Made by a program: the position numbers and the translations under genes
The notes under the pieces: generated by a model
The model's input: only the letters and a program-made list of their open reading frames with translations
Databases searched by the model: none
What the model was told of the DNA's origin: nothing
Shown: piece by piece, positions 23,467 to 32,693 of the stretch
Layout of the letters: every line of letters starts with the position of its first letter
Numbering within the stretch: the stretch's first letter is position 1
Assembly: GCF_023502395.1 (NCBI RefSeq)
Contig: NZ_JAMFMB010000017.1
Coordinates: 1-64,000, forward strand
DNA: 64,000 nucleotides
Direction of reading: 5' to 3'
Source: Ruegeria spongiae
GTDB taxonomy: Bacteria > Pseudomonadota > Alphaproteobacteria > Rhodobacterales > Rhodobacteraceae

Positions 23467-23489
23467 CAATTGTCCTCCCATTGGACAAA

Positions 23490-23675
23490 TCAGCTTCCGT
23501 CTTTTGCGTTCCGGTCAGCTTCTCTTTTCAAGATTGCGACAACGAACAGGATCGACGCCGCGAACAGAACCAGCATCTCACCCACGTCACCCAGAAACGC
23601 ACTGTTCGCAAAAGCCCCCAGGGCCACATTCGCAAAATAGATGGCAAATACGACAATAGATGCTGCGAGGTACAT
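23490..23675 (-). CDS. Small two-helix membrane protein leading the DHPS operon
   Basis: A 61-residue protein with two hydrophobic segments (about residues 3-23 and 33-50) and a charged tail ending READRNAKDGS. I do not recognise a named family. The ATG at 23675 has GGAG eight bases upstream, and hpsK begins 23 bases after its stop, so it is the first gene of the operon, directly below the LacI-type operators. It may be an accessory or assembly factor for the TRAP system, but nothing in the sequence proves this. Confidence 0.7.
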   Translation of the reverse strand: MYLAASIVVFAIYFANVALGAFANSAFLGDVGEMLVLFAASILFVVAILKREADRNAKDGS

Positions 23676-23711
23676 ATTCTGGTCTCCGGCTGGAATCGGC
23701 TCCTCTCCTTT

Positions 23712-23725
23712 TGTAAGCGCTTACA
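23712..23725. promoter_or_regulatory. LacI-family operator 1
   Basis: TGTAAGCGCTTACA is a perfect 14-bp palindrome with the central CG typical of LacI/GalR-family operators. It lies 36 bases above the start of the 61-residue leader gene, where the operon promoter should be, and about 86 bases upstream of the divergent lacI-type gene. Binding would probably repress the operon. Confidence 0.85.
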
Positions 23726-23732
23726 TGAATAA

Positions 23733-23746
23733 TGCAAGCGCTTACA
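23733..23746. promoter_or_regulatory. LacI-family operator 2
   Basis: TGCAAGCGCTTACA differs from operator 1 at a single base. The centres of the two palindromes are 21 bp apart, two helical turns, which puts both on the same DNA face. This supports cooperative binding of the adjacent regulator to control the DHPS operon and possibly itself. Confidence 0.85.
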
Positions 23747-23811
23747 TTGCTGGCTTCCAATCCCATTTCGATGTGCTAGAAGTTAAGCAAAGACAAAGCA
23801 CGAGTTTTGAA

Positions 23812-24837
23812 ATGTCGAAACTGAGATCCGCGCCCACGCTCGACGACGTCGCCAGACAGGCCGGTGTTTCGACAGCTACGGTGTCACGATGCCTCAACGC
23901 CCCCGATCGGGTGGTCGAGGCGACGCGCCAGCGCGTCATGCAAGCGGTCGAGGCGCTTGGCTACACGCCGAATTTCGCCGCGCGCGTCATGGCCGCCAAA
24001 CGCACCTTCACCATCGGCGCAATCATCCCGACCATGGAAAACGCGATTTTTGCACGCGGGTTGCAGGCGTTTCAGGAAGAGTTGCACAAGCGTGGCTATA
24101 CGCTGCTGGTATCCAGCTCGGCCTACCGCCCCGAAGTGGAAGAGGAACAGATCCGCACACTGGTCGCGCGGGGTGCTGATGGCCTGCTGCTGATTGGTCA
24201 CGATCGCAACCCGCAGATCCATGACTATCTGGAGCGCCAGAAAGTGCCCGCCATGGTGGCCTGGTCCTATATCCCCAACGCACGCGCGCCCTCGATCGGC
24301 TTTGACAACCGACAGGCTATGCAGGCGCTGGCAGACCGGGTAATCGGGCTTAACCATACCCGCATTGCGATGATTTCGGGCGTCAGCGAAGGCAATGACC
24401 GTGCGAGGCTTCGGATCGAAGGTGCTCGGGACGCCCTGCGCAAGCGCGGCCTGAACCCCGACTCTCTGTCCATCATCGAGACCTCATACGAGGTTGAAAA
24501 CGGGGCCGAAGCCTTTGCCCGTCTCATCTCGCAAAGCCCGCACCCCACGGCGATCCTGTGCGGCAACGACGTGCTGGCCGCCGGGGCGCTGCGCCAGGCG
24601 CAAAGCATGGGGCTCAACGTGCCCGAGGATGTCTCGATCACCGGATTTGACGACATCGAGCTTGCCCGTATTGTCAGCCCCGCCCTGACCACGGTACATG
24701 TGCCACATCGCGAGATGGGCAGCAAAGCGGCGCTTGAACTGGTTGAAATGGTTGAAAACAGCACGCCCGGCAGTACCATCCGCCTGCAAACCGAAATCGT
24801 CGAGCGCCAGTCGCTGGGCCCGGCCAACAATAGCTGA
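23812..24837 (+). CDS. LacI-family transcriptional regulator of the DHPS operon
   Basis: A 341-residue LacI/GalR-type repressor. The helix-turn-helix and hinge lie at about residues 9-60 (TLDDVARQAGVSTATVSRCL) and a periplasmic-binding-fold ligand domain follows (FTIGAIIPTMENAIFARG, then GFDDIELARIVSPALTTV). Start ATG at 23812 gives the normal N-terminus; upstream in-frame codons would run into the operators. It is divergent from the DHPS operon and faces two LacI-type palindromes, so it probably represses that operon until a sulfonate-derived inducer binds. The inducer is unknown. Confidence 0.9.
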   Translation: MSKLRSAPTLDDVARQAGVSTATVSRCLNAPDRVVEATRQRVMQAVEALGYTPNFAARVMAAKRTFTIGAIIPTMENAIFARGLQAFQEELHKRGYTLLVSSSAYRPEVEEEQIRTLVARGADGLLLIGHDRNPQIHDYLERQKVPAMVAWSYIPNARAPSIGFDNRQAMQALADRVIGLNHTRIAMISGVSEGNDRARLRIEGARDALRKRGLNPDSLSIIETSYEVENGAEAFARLISQSPHPTAILCGNDVLAAGALRQAQSMGLNVPEDVSITGFDDIELARIVSPALTTVHVPHREMGSKAALELVEMVENSTPGSTIRLQTEIVERQSLGPANNS

Positions 24838-24872
24838 GGCTGCGCGCTGCGCGGCCAAGAGGACCAGACCAT

Positions 24873-26450
24873 ATGCGTGACTTTCAGATGCCGGGCCGTT
24901 CCGAGGTTTTGGCGACAAACGGTATGTGCGCAACCTCGCACCCGCTGGCGGTGCAGACCGCCATCGACATTCTGAAACGCGGTGGCAACGCGATGGACGC
25001 GGCGATCTCGGCAGCGGTGCTGCTGGGCATATGCGAACCCCAGATGACCGGCATCGGCGGCGATTGCTTTGTGCTCTATACCCGCGCCGGATCGCAGCAG
25101 GTCCATGCCCTGAACGGGTCGGGCCGCGCACCGCGCGCTGCGGACCCAGTCGCCTTGCGCGCGACAGGTGCAAGCAAAGTCGATCCGGGCAGTGCCCATG
25201 CGGTCACCATACCCGGCGCGATCGACGCATTCTGCCACCTGTCCGAAACCGAGGGCCGGATCGGGCTGGATGCGATCCTGCACCCCGCGATCCACTATGC
25301 CGAAACCGGCGTACCGGTGGCGGCGCGGGTGGCTTTCGACTGGCAACGGGATGCCGCACATCTGCAGGGCGCGGCGCGCGACTATTATCTGCTGGGTGGC
25401 AGGGTGCCGCAGCCCGGTGAGATATTCCGCGCGCCGCAACAGGCCGAGGTCCTGCGACGGATTGCACACGCGGGACGCGACGCGTTTTATACCGGCGAGG
25501 TGGCCGAGGATATGGTGGCATCGCTGCGCGCGCTTGGCGGTGCCCATGAGTTGGACGATTTCGCCGCCGCAGGTTGCATGGAAGCAGCACCCATCGACGG
25601 CAGCTACAAATCCCTCGATCTGGTTGAACACCCGCCCAACGGCCAAGGGGCCACGGCGATCCTGCTGCTCAACATCCTCAGCCAGTTCGACCTGCCGTCG
25701 ATGGACCCGCTGGGCAGCCAACGCGCCCATATCGAGGCGGAGGCCACCAAACTGGCCTATGACGCCCGCAACCGGTTCCTGGCCGACCCGGATCATACCC
25801 ATCGCACCGCCCATATGCTGGACCCCGCCACTGCCCGCGCACTGGCGACGCTGATTGATCCGACAAAAGCGATGCCCGATCCCGCACCCTTGAGCGAAGA
25901 GGTGCACAAGGACACGATCTATATCACGGTCGTGGACCGGGACGGGATGGCGGTGTCGCTGATCTATTCGATCTTCCGGGGTTTCGGGTCTGGCATCGCG
26001 TCGGACAGGTTCGGCATCCTGTTCCAGAACCGCGGATCGGGCTTCACGCTTGAGCCGGGCCACCCGAACGAATTCGGCGGTGGCAAACGGCCCATGCACA
26101 CGATCATTCCCGGCATGCTGCGCCAGAACGGCCGGATCACCGTGCCCTTTGGCGTCATGGGCGGACCCTATCAATCAACCGGTCACGCACGTTTTGTTTC
26201 CAATCTGGCCGATTACGGCATGGGATTGCAGGCCGCTCTGGACGCGCCGCGCTGCTTTGCCGATTCGGGTAAGCTGCTCGTAGAGCGCGGATATTCTGAC
26301 ATGGTGCGGCAGGAACTAACCGATCTGGGGCACGCAGTTGCGATCCCCGAGGTCGCCATCGGCGGCGCTCAGGCCATCCGGATCAGGGATGACGGTGTGC
26401 TGGAAGGCGCAAGCGATCCCAGAAAGGATGGCTGTGCCTTGGGATACTGA
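24873..26450 (+). CDS. Gamma-glutamyltransferase family protein
   Basis: A 525-residue Ntn-hydrolase of the gamma-glutamyltranspeptidase family. T348 in HKDTIYITVVD is the expected autoprocessing threonine that becomes the N-terminal nucleophile of the small subunit. Further GGT blocks are GGNAMDAAISAA and the late GGGKRPMHTIIPGM. No signal peptide is evident, unlike the periplasmic E. coli enzyme, so it may be cytoplasmic like YwrD-type homologues. It starts 35 bases after the LacI-type gene and is probably co-transcribed with it. A role in sulfonate use is not evident. Confidence 0.85.
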   Translation: MRDFQMPGRSEVLATNGMCATSHPLAVQTAIDILKRGGNAMDAAISAAVLLGICEPQMTGIGGDCFVLYTRAGSQQVHALNGSGRAPRAADPVALRATGASKVDPGSAHAVTIPGAIDAFCHLSETEGRIGLDAILHPAIHYAETGVPVAARVAFDWQRDAAHLQGAARDYYLLGGRVPQPGEIFRAPQQAEVLRRIAHAGRDAFYTGEVAEDMVASLRALGGAHELDDFAAAGCMEAAPIDGSYKSLDLVEHPPNGQGATAILLLNILSQFDLPSMDPLGSQRAHIEAEATKLAYDARNRFLADPDHTHRTAHMLDPATARALATLIDPTKAMPDPAPLSEEVHKDTIYITVVDRDGMAVSLIYSIFRGFGSGIASDRFGILFQNRGSGFTLEPGHPNEFGGGKRPMHTIIPGMLRQNGRITVPFGVMGGPYQSTGHARFVSNLADYGMGLQAALDAPRCFADSGKLLVERGYSDMVRQELTDLGHAVAIPEVAIGGAQAIRIRDDGVLEGASDPRKDGCALGY

Positions 26451-26471
26451 CCGGATTGAGCGCCTGCGCGC

Positions 26472-26798
26472 TTAGTTCAGCTGAAAATGCAGCGGATAGG
26501 AACCGTCCTCGAACGGGCCAAACATGTCAGGAATATCAGGGTGTTGTACCGGTTCTCCGGAATAATCGGCAACCAGATTCTGCTCCGAGACATAGGCCAC
26601 ATAGTAGCTTTGGTCATTCTCGGCCAGAAGGTGATAAAACGGCTGTTCCTTGCGCGGACGGCTGTCTTCGGGAATGGCGAGATACCATTCCTCGGTGTTC
26701 GAGAATTCCGGATCAACGTCAAAAACGACACCACGAAACGGGTGTTTTTTATGACGCACGACTTGGCCCAAATGATATCTGGCGCGTGTCTTTAACAT
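26472..26798 (-). CDS. hspQ: Heat shock protein HspQ
   Basis: A 108-residue protein of the HspQ/YccV family, a small hemimethylated-DNA-binding-like domain linked to Lon substrate recognition in enterobacteria. Typical segments are YHLGQVVRHKKHPFRGVVFD and QPFYHLLAENDQSYYVAYVS. Length fits the family (about 105). The gene stands alone and converges with the GGT gene across 21 bases. No clear RpoH promoter could be identified upstream. Confidence 0.9.
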   Translation of the reverse strand: MLKTRARYHLGQVVRHKKHPFRGVVFDVDPEFSNTEEWYLAIPEDSRPRKEQPFYHLLAENDQSYYVAYVSEQNLVADYSGEPVQHPDIPDMFGPFEDGSYPLHFQLN

Positions 26799-27152
26799 TG
26801 TACTATTGCCCCTACTGCGTTCCAGTATCCCGAAACCGGCGCGTTTTGTCCAACAGAAGTGCCCGTTTTACAAGGAAACAGACTGTGAACGTCGCTCGGA
26901 CAGTGACCGGTTTTTTTGGCGTCCTGCGTCCTGCTCAAGGTGGGTTTTACGCCGTTGACCGCAGAAATCGAGCGGAAAATCCCGCTGACGTCGCGTTGCG
27001 CCCGGCCTCGGCGATCCGCCGCCTGACCTCTGAAGGGCAGAATACGGCGCAGAGGTGGCCATCTTGTTGAATCCTCCGGTGATTTCACGGCGAATGTGAT
27101 TTCCTATGCGCAGGTTTTGCGGTATGATGGCCAAAAAAATAGGCAAGAGCAG
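26799..27152. other. Divergent intergenic region between hspQ and the SLT lipoprotein gene
   Basis: About 354 bases with no open frame showing protein-like composition, no tRNA cloverleaf and no strong repeat. It must contain the promoters of two divergent genes. A short 5-bp inverted repeat near 26975 is too weak to interpret. Confidence 0.5.
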
Positions 27153-27731
27153 ATGAGCAGATATCTCAGCGCATTGATGCTGGCGCTTCTTTTGGCGTCT
27201 TGCGGGGGTGGGTCCTCGACCCCGCCGCGCAATCTCGACAACGCCTGCAGCATCGCCAAACAGCGCCCGGAATACATGAAGGCATTCAGAAAGACCGAAC
27301 GCAAATGGGGCGTGCCGGTCCATGTGCAGATGGCGACGATCTATCAGGAAAGCCGCTACAAATCGAATGCGCGCACCCCGCATAAATACGCGCTGGGCGT
27401 GATCCCGATGGGCCGCCAGAGCAGCGCCTTTGGCTACAGCCAGGCGCTGGACGGCACCTGGGACGAGTACAAGCGCGAGACCCGCAAGCGCAGCGCCAAA
27501 CGCAACCGCATGCGCGACGCGTCGGATTTCATCGGTTGGTACATGAACAAGAGCCTCAGTCGCAACGGCATCCCGCTGCATGACACGCGCAACCAGTATC
27601 TGGCCTATCACGAGGGTCATACGGGTTTTGCGCGCGGCTCGTATAACTCCAAATCCTGGCTGCTGCGCGTGGCCAACAAGGTGGATGCCCGTGGCGAGAT
27701 GTACCGCCAGCAACTGGCCTTCTGCCGCTGA
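27153..27731 (+). CDS. Lytic transglycosylase SLT-domain lipoprotein
   Basis: A 192-residue putative outer- or inner-membrane lipoprotein. The lipobox LLASC gives lipidated C17 after a short hydrophobic signal. The SLT-like domain follows, with catalytic glutamate E66 in ATIYQESRYKS, a family-typical SAFGYSQAL-like block and an AYHEGHTGF stretch near the end. It would cleave murein glycan strands. The ATG at 27153 was chosen over an upstream one because it places the signal peptide at the N-terminus. It converges with lolA. Confidence 0.85.
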   Translation: MSRYLSALMLALLLASCGGGSSTPPRNLDNACSIAKQRPEYMKAFRKTERKWGVPVHVQMATIYQESRYKSNARTPHKYALGVIPMGRQSSAFGYSQALDGTWDEYKRETRKRSAKRNRMRDASDFIGWYMNKSLSRNGIPLHDTRNQYLAYHEGHTGFARGSYNSKSWLLRVANKVDARGEMYRQQLAFCR

Positions 27732-27738
27732 ACCAAAA

Positions 27739-27772
27739 GCGCCGGGAGTGATTTCGCAACCACCCCCGGCGC
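27739..27772. terminator. Probable bidirectional terminator between the SLT gene and lolA
   Basis: GCGCCGGG and CCCGGCGC pair as an 8-bp GC-rich stem around an 18-base loop, between two converging genes. An A-run (27735-27738) flanks it on the left, giving a short U-run for minus-strand transcripts; the right side is only weakly T-rich. The long loop lowers confidence. Confidence 0.5.
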
Positions 27773-27829
27773 CCTAATTCTCAGGCCACCTGAATACGCC
27801 TCAGAGGGTATCCAGACAGCGTTCCCGCA

Positions 27830-28417
27830 TCAGCGTTTGTTGTCGGATGTCGCCGAAAAGAAACGCCGGTTGTACTTCTTGCCCTCTTCCAACTCGCCCA
27901 GGATCACCGTGGTCCGGGCACCGCTGCTGTCATGCACCACCCATTTGCGCAGTTCGACCGGATCGGCGGTGAACATCAGCTCGATCTTGCCGTATTCGGG
28001 GTTCTTGGGGTCCTGAGCGGTGACCACGGTGGCAGTGCCGTCAAACCCATGCCCCACCACCATATTGGCCTGACTCAGATTCACGTTACGCGCCAGGATC
28101 AGCGACAGGGGCGTTTTGCGCAGCGGATATTGCTCAGGCGGCTGGTTGGATTTCTTGTCATCAATGTACACCGTCCCCGCACTGACCAGAACCAGCGCGC
28201 TGTCGGGCGGGTTATATTCAAACCGCATCTTGCCAGGGCGGTCGATCCAGAGCTTCCCGGTACTCAAGGAGCCGTCATCATTGATCTGTGAGAAACTCGC
28301 CTCAGCGGTTTTCATCCCGTTGAGGTAGTTCGATATCGCGTTCAGCGGCAACTTATCCGCCGCCCAGGCCGCAGGCGCGGCCAGGGTAAAGGCGAGGGCA
28401 AAGGCAATCTGTTTCAT
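27830..28417 (-). CDS. lolA: Outer-membrane lipoprotein carrier protein LolA
   Basis: A 195-residue periplasmic chaperone that carries lipoproteins from the LolCDE complex to the outer membrane. A signal peptide spans residues 1-19 (cleavage after AWA). The mature domain shows the LolA pattern: IDRPGKMRFEYNPPDSALVL, the basic IDDKK segment, and a conserved PLSLILARN stretch. It lies 39 bases downstream of ftsK on the same strand, the usual alphaproteobacterial neighbourhood. Confidence 0.92.
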   Translation of the reverse strand: MKQIAFALAFTLAAPAAWAADKLPLNAISNYLNGMKTAEASFSQINDDGSLSTGKLWIDRPGKMRFEYNPPDSALVLVSAGTVYIDDKKSNQPPEQYPLRKTPLSLILARNVNLSQANMVVGHGFDGTATVVTAQDPKNPEYGKIELMFTADPVELRKWVVHDSSGARTTVILGELEEGKKYNRRFFSATSDNKR

Positions 28418-28456
28418 ACCACCTCAGATAAGGGCTCTGGCCCTGATGTGAAGCAC

Positions 28457-31387
28457 CTATTGCTGCTCGGGCACAAGGATTTCACGTTTGCCGACATGGT
28501 TGGCGGCGGACACGATACCTTCATCCTCCATCTGTTCAACCAGTCGCGCGGCCTTGTTGTACCCGATGGCCAGTTTCCGCTGAATATACGAGGTCGAGCA
28601 TTTTCGGTCCTTGATCACAATCGCCACAGCGGTGTCATAAAGCGCGTCCTCGCCATCGGTATTGCCACCGGTGTTCAAACCCAGCACCGCGTCGATATTG
28701 TCGGCCTTTTCGTCAGCCGGGCCTTCGACCACACCGCCGATATATTCCGCCGGGCCAAATTGCTTGAGGTGATTGACCACCTCTTCGACCTCTTCATCCG
28801 AGACAAACGGCCCATGGCACCGGGTGATCTTGGAGCCACCCGCCATATAGAGCATATCGCCCATACCCAGCAGCTGCTCAGCACCCATTTCGCCAAGAAT
28901 GGTCCGGCTGTCGATCTTCGAGGTCACCTGGAACGAGATCCGGGTCGGGAAGTTGGCCTTGATCGTGCCGGTGATCACATCGACCGAGGGGCGTTGCGTG
29001 GCCATGATCAGGTGAATGCCGCTCGCCCGCGCCATCTGCGCCAGACGCTGGATGCAGGCCTCGATCTCTTTGCCCGCGACCATCATCAGGTCGGCCATCT
29101 CATCGACGATCACCACGATAAAGGGCAGTTTCTCGGGCGCGAATTCTTCGGTCTCGAACACCGGTTCGCCGGTCTCGTCGTCAAAGCCGGTCTGCACCGT
29201 CCGGCTGAACATCTCGCCTTTGGACAGCGCCTCTTTCACGCGACCGTTGAAGCCTTCGATATTGCGCACGCCCATCTTGGACATCTTGCGATACCGGTCC
29301 TCCATCTCGCCCACGACCCATTTCAGCGCGACAACCGCCTTTTTGGGGTCGGTGACAACGGGCGACAGCAGGTGCGGGATGCCGTCATAAACGGAAAGCT
29401 CCAGCATCTTGGGGTCGATCATGATCAACCGGCATTCCTCTGGCGTCAGCTTGTAAAGCAGCGACAGGATCATCGTGTTGATCGCCACCGATTTGCCCGA
29501 GCCCGTGGTCCCCGCGATCAGCAGGTGGGGCATCTTGGCCAGGTTCGCGACGACCGACTCGCCGCCGATATCCTTGCCCAGCGCCAGTGGCAGGCTCAGG
29601 TTGCTGTCGCCAAAGCCACGGCTGGCAAGGATTTCGCGCAGCACGACCTTTTCGCGGTTCTCATTGGGCAGTTCGATACCGATCACCGAACGGCCCGGCA
29701 CGGTCGAGACCCGCGCCGACAGCGCCGCCATCGACCGCGCGATATCGTCGGCCAGACCGATCACCCGGCTGGCTTTGAGGCCGGGGGCAGGTTCCAGTTC
29801 GTACATGGTCACGACAGGGCCGGGGCGAACCGAGGTGATCTCGCCCTTGACGCCATAATCATCCAGCACGTTTTCCAGCATCCGCGCGTTTTCCTCCAAC
29901 GCCTCATCGCTCAGGTGATGGCGCTGGATTCCCGACGGGTTGGTCAGCAGGTTGAGCGGCGGCAGTTCGAAATCACCGCCGCTGTCTTCGAAGGCCAGCG
30001 TTGGCTGCGCCTCGGCCTGGGCCCGGCGCGAGGGTTGCGGGGCGCGGCGCACAGGCTGGGCCACAACCGGCTTGCGCGGCTCGGCCACCGGGATCTTGGG
30101 CAGGGCCGGCGCGGACACAGGTTCAGGCGTGACCAGAGGCTGCACCTCGGCCGGTGCGCAATCCGACGGTTGGTAATCGTCCGGATCGTAGTCCAGTGGA
30201 CCGGCGGGTTCCATCGACAGGTCAGGTCCCGCATCATAGCCCTGCACAGCCATCAGCGGCGGCTCGGACGGCAGGCCCATGTCAGCGGTCAACGGCGGCT
30301 CGGGCGGCAGGCCGTCCGGTTCCCCGCTATTGAGCACCAGCGGATCGGGACCACGGCCACGACCCTTGGTCAGTGGCCGGGTGGGATCGGGCGGAGGCGG
30401 GGCACCGGCGGCCTCTTTGCGGATGCGCACGGCGTCGGCGATCTTGGCGCTGATCCGGTCGTCGCCGGGCATGGCGTCGAACCCGACCACCGGCATCGCC
30501 TCGACCAGTTCGGGCTCGGGCATCGGATCGGCGCGGCGGATCAGTGAGGGCATCCGGGCCAGCAGGCCGCCCTTGGGTTCGGGCGCGGGATCGTCAAATA
30601 CCGGTTCTTCGAGCACCGGGTCGATCAGTTCGGGATACACGGCCTCGGGGGCGTGACCAGCCGTCAGGCGCGCATCCGCCTTACGCTCGGCCCGCAGGGC
30701 CTGATGGTTGCGCGCGGCCTGTACCGAGGCGGCGGCACCACGGCCCAGCAGCGTCATCAGCGCGCCGTAGCCCATGATAAGATTGACCCCCACAAACCGC
30801 AGGCCGCGTTTGACCTCGGGTCCGGTGAACCCCATCACAAACGCGCCCAACGTCACCATGCCCAGCGCCATCAACAGCGACATCAGCTTGACCATGAAAT
30901 GCGACCCGATCGGCAGCAGGGTCAGCAACGCCCCCATCACCGTATCGCCAAAAAGACCGCCCAGACCAAAGCTGTGCGTGGCCTTCCATTCGGCACCCGG
31001 GACCAGCGTCGCGGCATAGATCGACACCACGGCAATCCAGATCGGCGCAAAGATCAGCCGGGCAAGCGCGCGGTCCTCGCCGGAATGCGCCGCAAAGCGC
31101 AGGCCCCAGACGATCAGCACCAGCGCGATGCCCCAACTGCCCCAGCCCACAATCATGAACAAGGGTGCGGCGATCGATGCCCCAAGGCGGCCGGTCCAGT
31201 TCTGCACCGGTGCATCGGTCGAAACCATCCAGTTGGGATCGTCGGGCGTGTAGGACCCGATCATTGCCGCCGCCAGCAGCCCCAGCACGATCAGCGCAAT
31301 GCCGATCAGTTCCTTGCCCCGCTTCTCGATCGCTGCCTGCATATTGCTGTCCAGCAGCGGATCCCGGCCGCGCGTGTTATATGCCAT
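28457..31387 (-). CDS. ftsK: DNA translocase FtsK
   Basis: A 976-residue FtsK/SpoIIIE DNA pump for chromosome segregation at the septum. The N-terminal region (about residues 25-190) has four or five membrane segments. A proline- and acid-rich linker runs to about 470, then the RecA-type motor with Walker A GTTGSGKS near residue 628 and Walker [14 protein letters not shown]-terminal winged-helix gamma domain ([19 protein letters not shown]) reads KOPS sites. The ATG at 31387 with GAGG upstream is preferred over a codon ten residues earlier. It lies between the aminotransferase gene and lolA. Confidence 0.96.
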   Translation of the reverse strand: MAYNTRGRDPLLDSNMQAAIEKRGKELIGIALIVLGLLAAAMIGSYTPDDPNWMVSTDAPVQNWTGRLGASIAAPLFMIVGWGSWGIALVLIVWGLRFAAHSGEDRALARLIFAPIWIAVVSIYAATLVPGAEWKATHSFGLGGLFGDTVMGALLTLLPIGSHFMVKLMSLLMALGMVTLGAFVMGFTGPEVKRGLRFVGVNLIMGYGALMTLLGRGAAASVQAARNHQALRAERKADARLTAGHAPEAVYPELIDPVLEEPVFDDPAPEPKGGLLARMPSLIRRADPMPEPELVEAMPVVGFDAMPGDDRISAKIADAVRIRKEAAGAPPPPDPTRPLTKGRGRGPDPLVLNSGEPDGLPPEPPLTADMGLPSEPPLMAVQGYDAGPDLSMEPAGPLDYDPDDYQPSDCAPAEVQPLVTPEPVSAPALPKIPVAEPRKPVVAQPVRRAPQPSRRAQAEAQPTLAFEDSGGDFELPPLNLLTNPSGIQRHHLSDEALEENARMLENVLDDYGVKGEITSVRPGPVVTMYELEPAPGLKASRVIGLADDIARSMAALSARVSTVPGRSVIGIELPNENREKVVLREILASRGFGDSNLSLPLALGKDIGGESVVANLAKMPHLLIAGTTGSGKSVAINTMILSLLYKLTPEECRLIMIDPKMLELSVYDGIPHLLSPVVTDPKKAVVALKWVVGEMEDRYRKMSKMGVRNIEGFNGRVKEALSKGEMFSRTVQTGFDDETGEPVFETEEFAPEKLPFIVVIVDEMADLMMVAGKEIEACIQRLAQMARASGIHLIMATQRPSVDVITGTIKANFPTRISFQVTSKIDSRTILGEMGAEQLLGMGDMLYMAGGSKITRCHGPFVSDEEVEEVVNHLKQFGPAEYIGGVVEGPADEKADNIDAVLGLNTGGNTDGEDALYDTAVAIVIKDRKCSTSYIQRKLAIGYNKAARLVEQMEDEGIVSAANHVGKREILVPEQQ

Positions 31388-31403
31388 GCCTAACCTCGTA
31401 CCC

Positions 31404-32585
31404 TCATCCATACACACAGTCGCGAAGCGTGATCAGCCCGCGCTGTAATTCTTCTTTTGGGGCCACCAATGCGGCCCGGATATATGATGCGCCCGGATTG
31501 CCCCCGGCCCCGTCCTGCGACAGATACGCACCGGGCAGCACCCGCACCCCGGTCTGCTGCCAGAGGTTCAGCGCGGTCTCTTCGCCGTTCTCGACCGGCA
31601 ACCACAGGAAAAACCCCGCTTCCGGCGACATGTAGCCCTGCACATTGCCGAATATTTCATCCGCGATCCGGTACTTCTCACGATAGAGCGCGCGGTTTTC
31701 CTCGACATGCGCTTCATCGGCCCAGACCCGCGCGGCCGCCGCCTGCAGCGGTCCCGGCAGCGGCGCTCCGGAATAGGCGCGCAATTGCTTGACCCGCTTG
31801 ATGGATTCCGCCCCGCCCGCGATCAGGCCCGAGCGCAGCCCGGCCAGGTTCGAGCGTTTCGACAGCGAATTGAAAAGCGTGATGCGTTCAGGGTCCGCAC
31901 CCAGTTCCTGCGCCACGCTCAGGATGCCGGTCGGGGCGTCATGGCGGTAGATCTCGGAATAGCACTCATCGGCGAAGATGCGGAAATCATACTGCTCGGC
32001 CAGTCGGATCAGATCGGCCCAATAGTCGCGGCTGGCAACCGCGCCCTGCGGGTTGGCGGGCGAACAGATATAGGCCACGGCTGTACGGTTCAGGATATCC
32101 TCGGGCAGGCTCGTGTAATCGGGAAGATGCCCGGTCGCGGCAGTTGCAGGGACGAAATGAGGTTCTGCCACCACCGAAATCGCCGCCACCATATAGACCT
32201 GATAAAACGGGTTTGGCGTCAGAATGACGGGCTTTTTGCCGTTCTTCTCTTCGGGGCAAAGCGCCATCGCCGCATTATACAGCCCCTCACGCGTGCCGTT
32301 CAGCGACATCACATTTTTGTCGGCATCCAGCGTCACCCCATAGCGGCGTGCGATCCAGTCGGTGATCGCCGCACGCAGCTCGGGTGAGCCTTCATTGGGC
32401 GGATAACCCTGAAACGTATGGGCATTGTCGATGATGACCTGCGTGACCCAATCGGGGAACGCATGTTTCGGCTCGCCAATGGTCATATGCACGGGCTCAC
32501 CGCCAGGCGCGTGATGGTCGAGCAAAGCGCGCAGACGCGGGAATGCATAAGCCGGTAGGTTCGAAAACCGCTCGGGGAACTTCAT
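31404..32585 (-). CDS. Class I/II aminotransferase, possible N-succinyldiaminopimelate aminotransferase
   Basis: A 393-residue fold-type I PLP enzyme. K243 in [16 protein letters not shown] is the Schiff-base lysine. The [10 protein letters not shown] and ADECYSEIY blocks hold the conserved Asn and Asp/Tyr positions. The N-terminus ([20 protein letters not shown]) resembles DapC-type enzymes that make N-succinyl-LL-diaminopimelate, a lysine and murein precursor, but substrate cannot be proven. It lies 16 bases upstream of ftsK on the same strand. Other aspartate-type specificities remain possible. Confidence 0.85.
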   Translation of the reverse strand: MKFPERFSNLPAYAFPRLRALLDHHAPGGEPVHMTIGEPKHAFPDWVTQVIIDNAHTFQGYPPNEGSPELRAAITDWIARRYGVTLDADKNVMSLNGTREGLYNAAMALCPEEKNGKKPVILTPNPFYQVYMVAAISVVAEPHFVPATAATGHLPDYTSLPEDILNRTAVAYICSPANPQGAVASRDYWADLIRLAEQYDFRIFADECYSEIYRHDAPTGILSVAQELGADPERITLFNSLSKRSNLAGLRSGLIAGGAESIKRVKQLRAYSGAPLPGPLQAAAARVWADEAHVEENRALYREKYRIADEIFGNVQGYMSPEAGFFLWLPVENGEETALNLWQQTGVRVLPGAYLSQDGAGGNPGASYIRAALVAPKEELQRGLITLRDCVYG

Positions 32586-32693
32586 ATCAACTGCCTCAAC
32601 ACGGGATCATTGGCGTCCCGTTTTGAAGCCAAGTTACAGATATGGCGCAGGCCCGTCCAGACAAAGCATTGCCGGGATTGGCAATTGTGGCAT

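Noticed and set aside
28448-30547. A 699-codon open frame on the plus strand
   Set aside because: Antisense to ftsK; biased composition and no motifs. The ftsK frame carries Walker motifs and a standard length.
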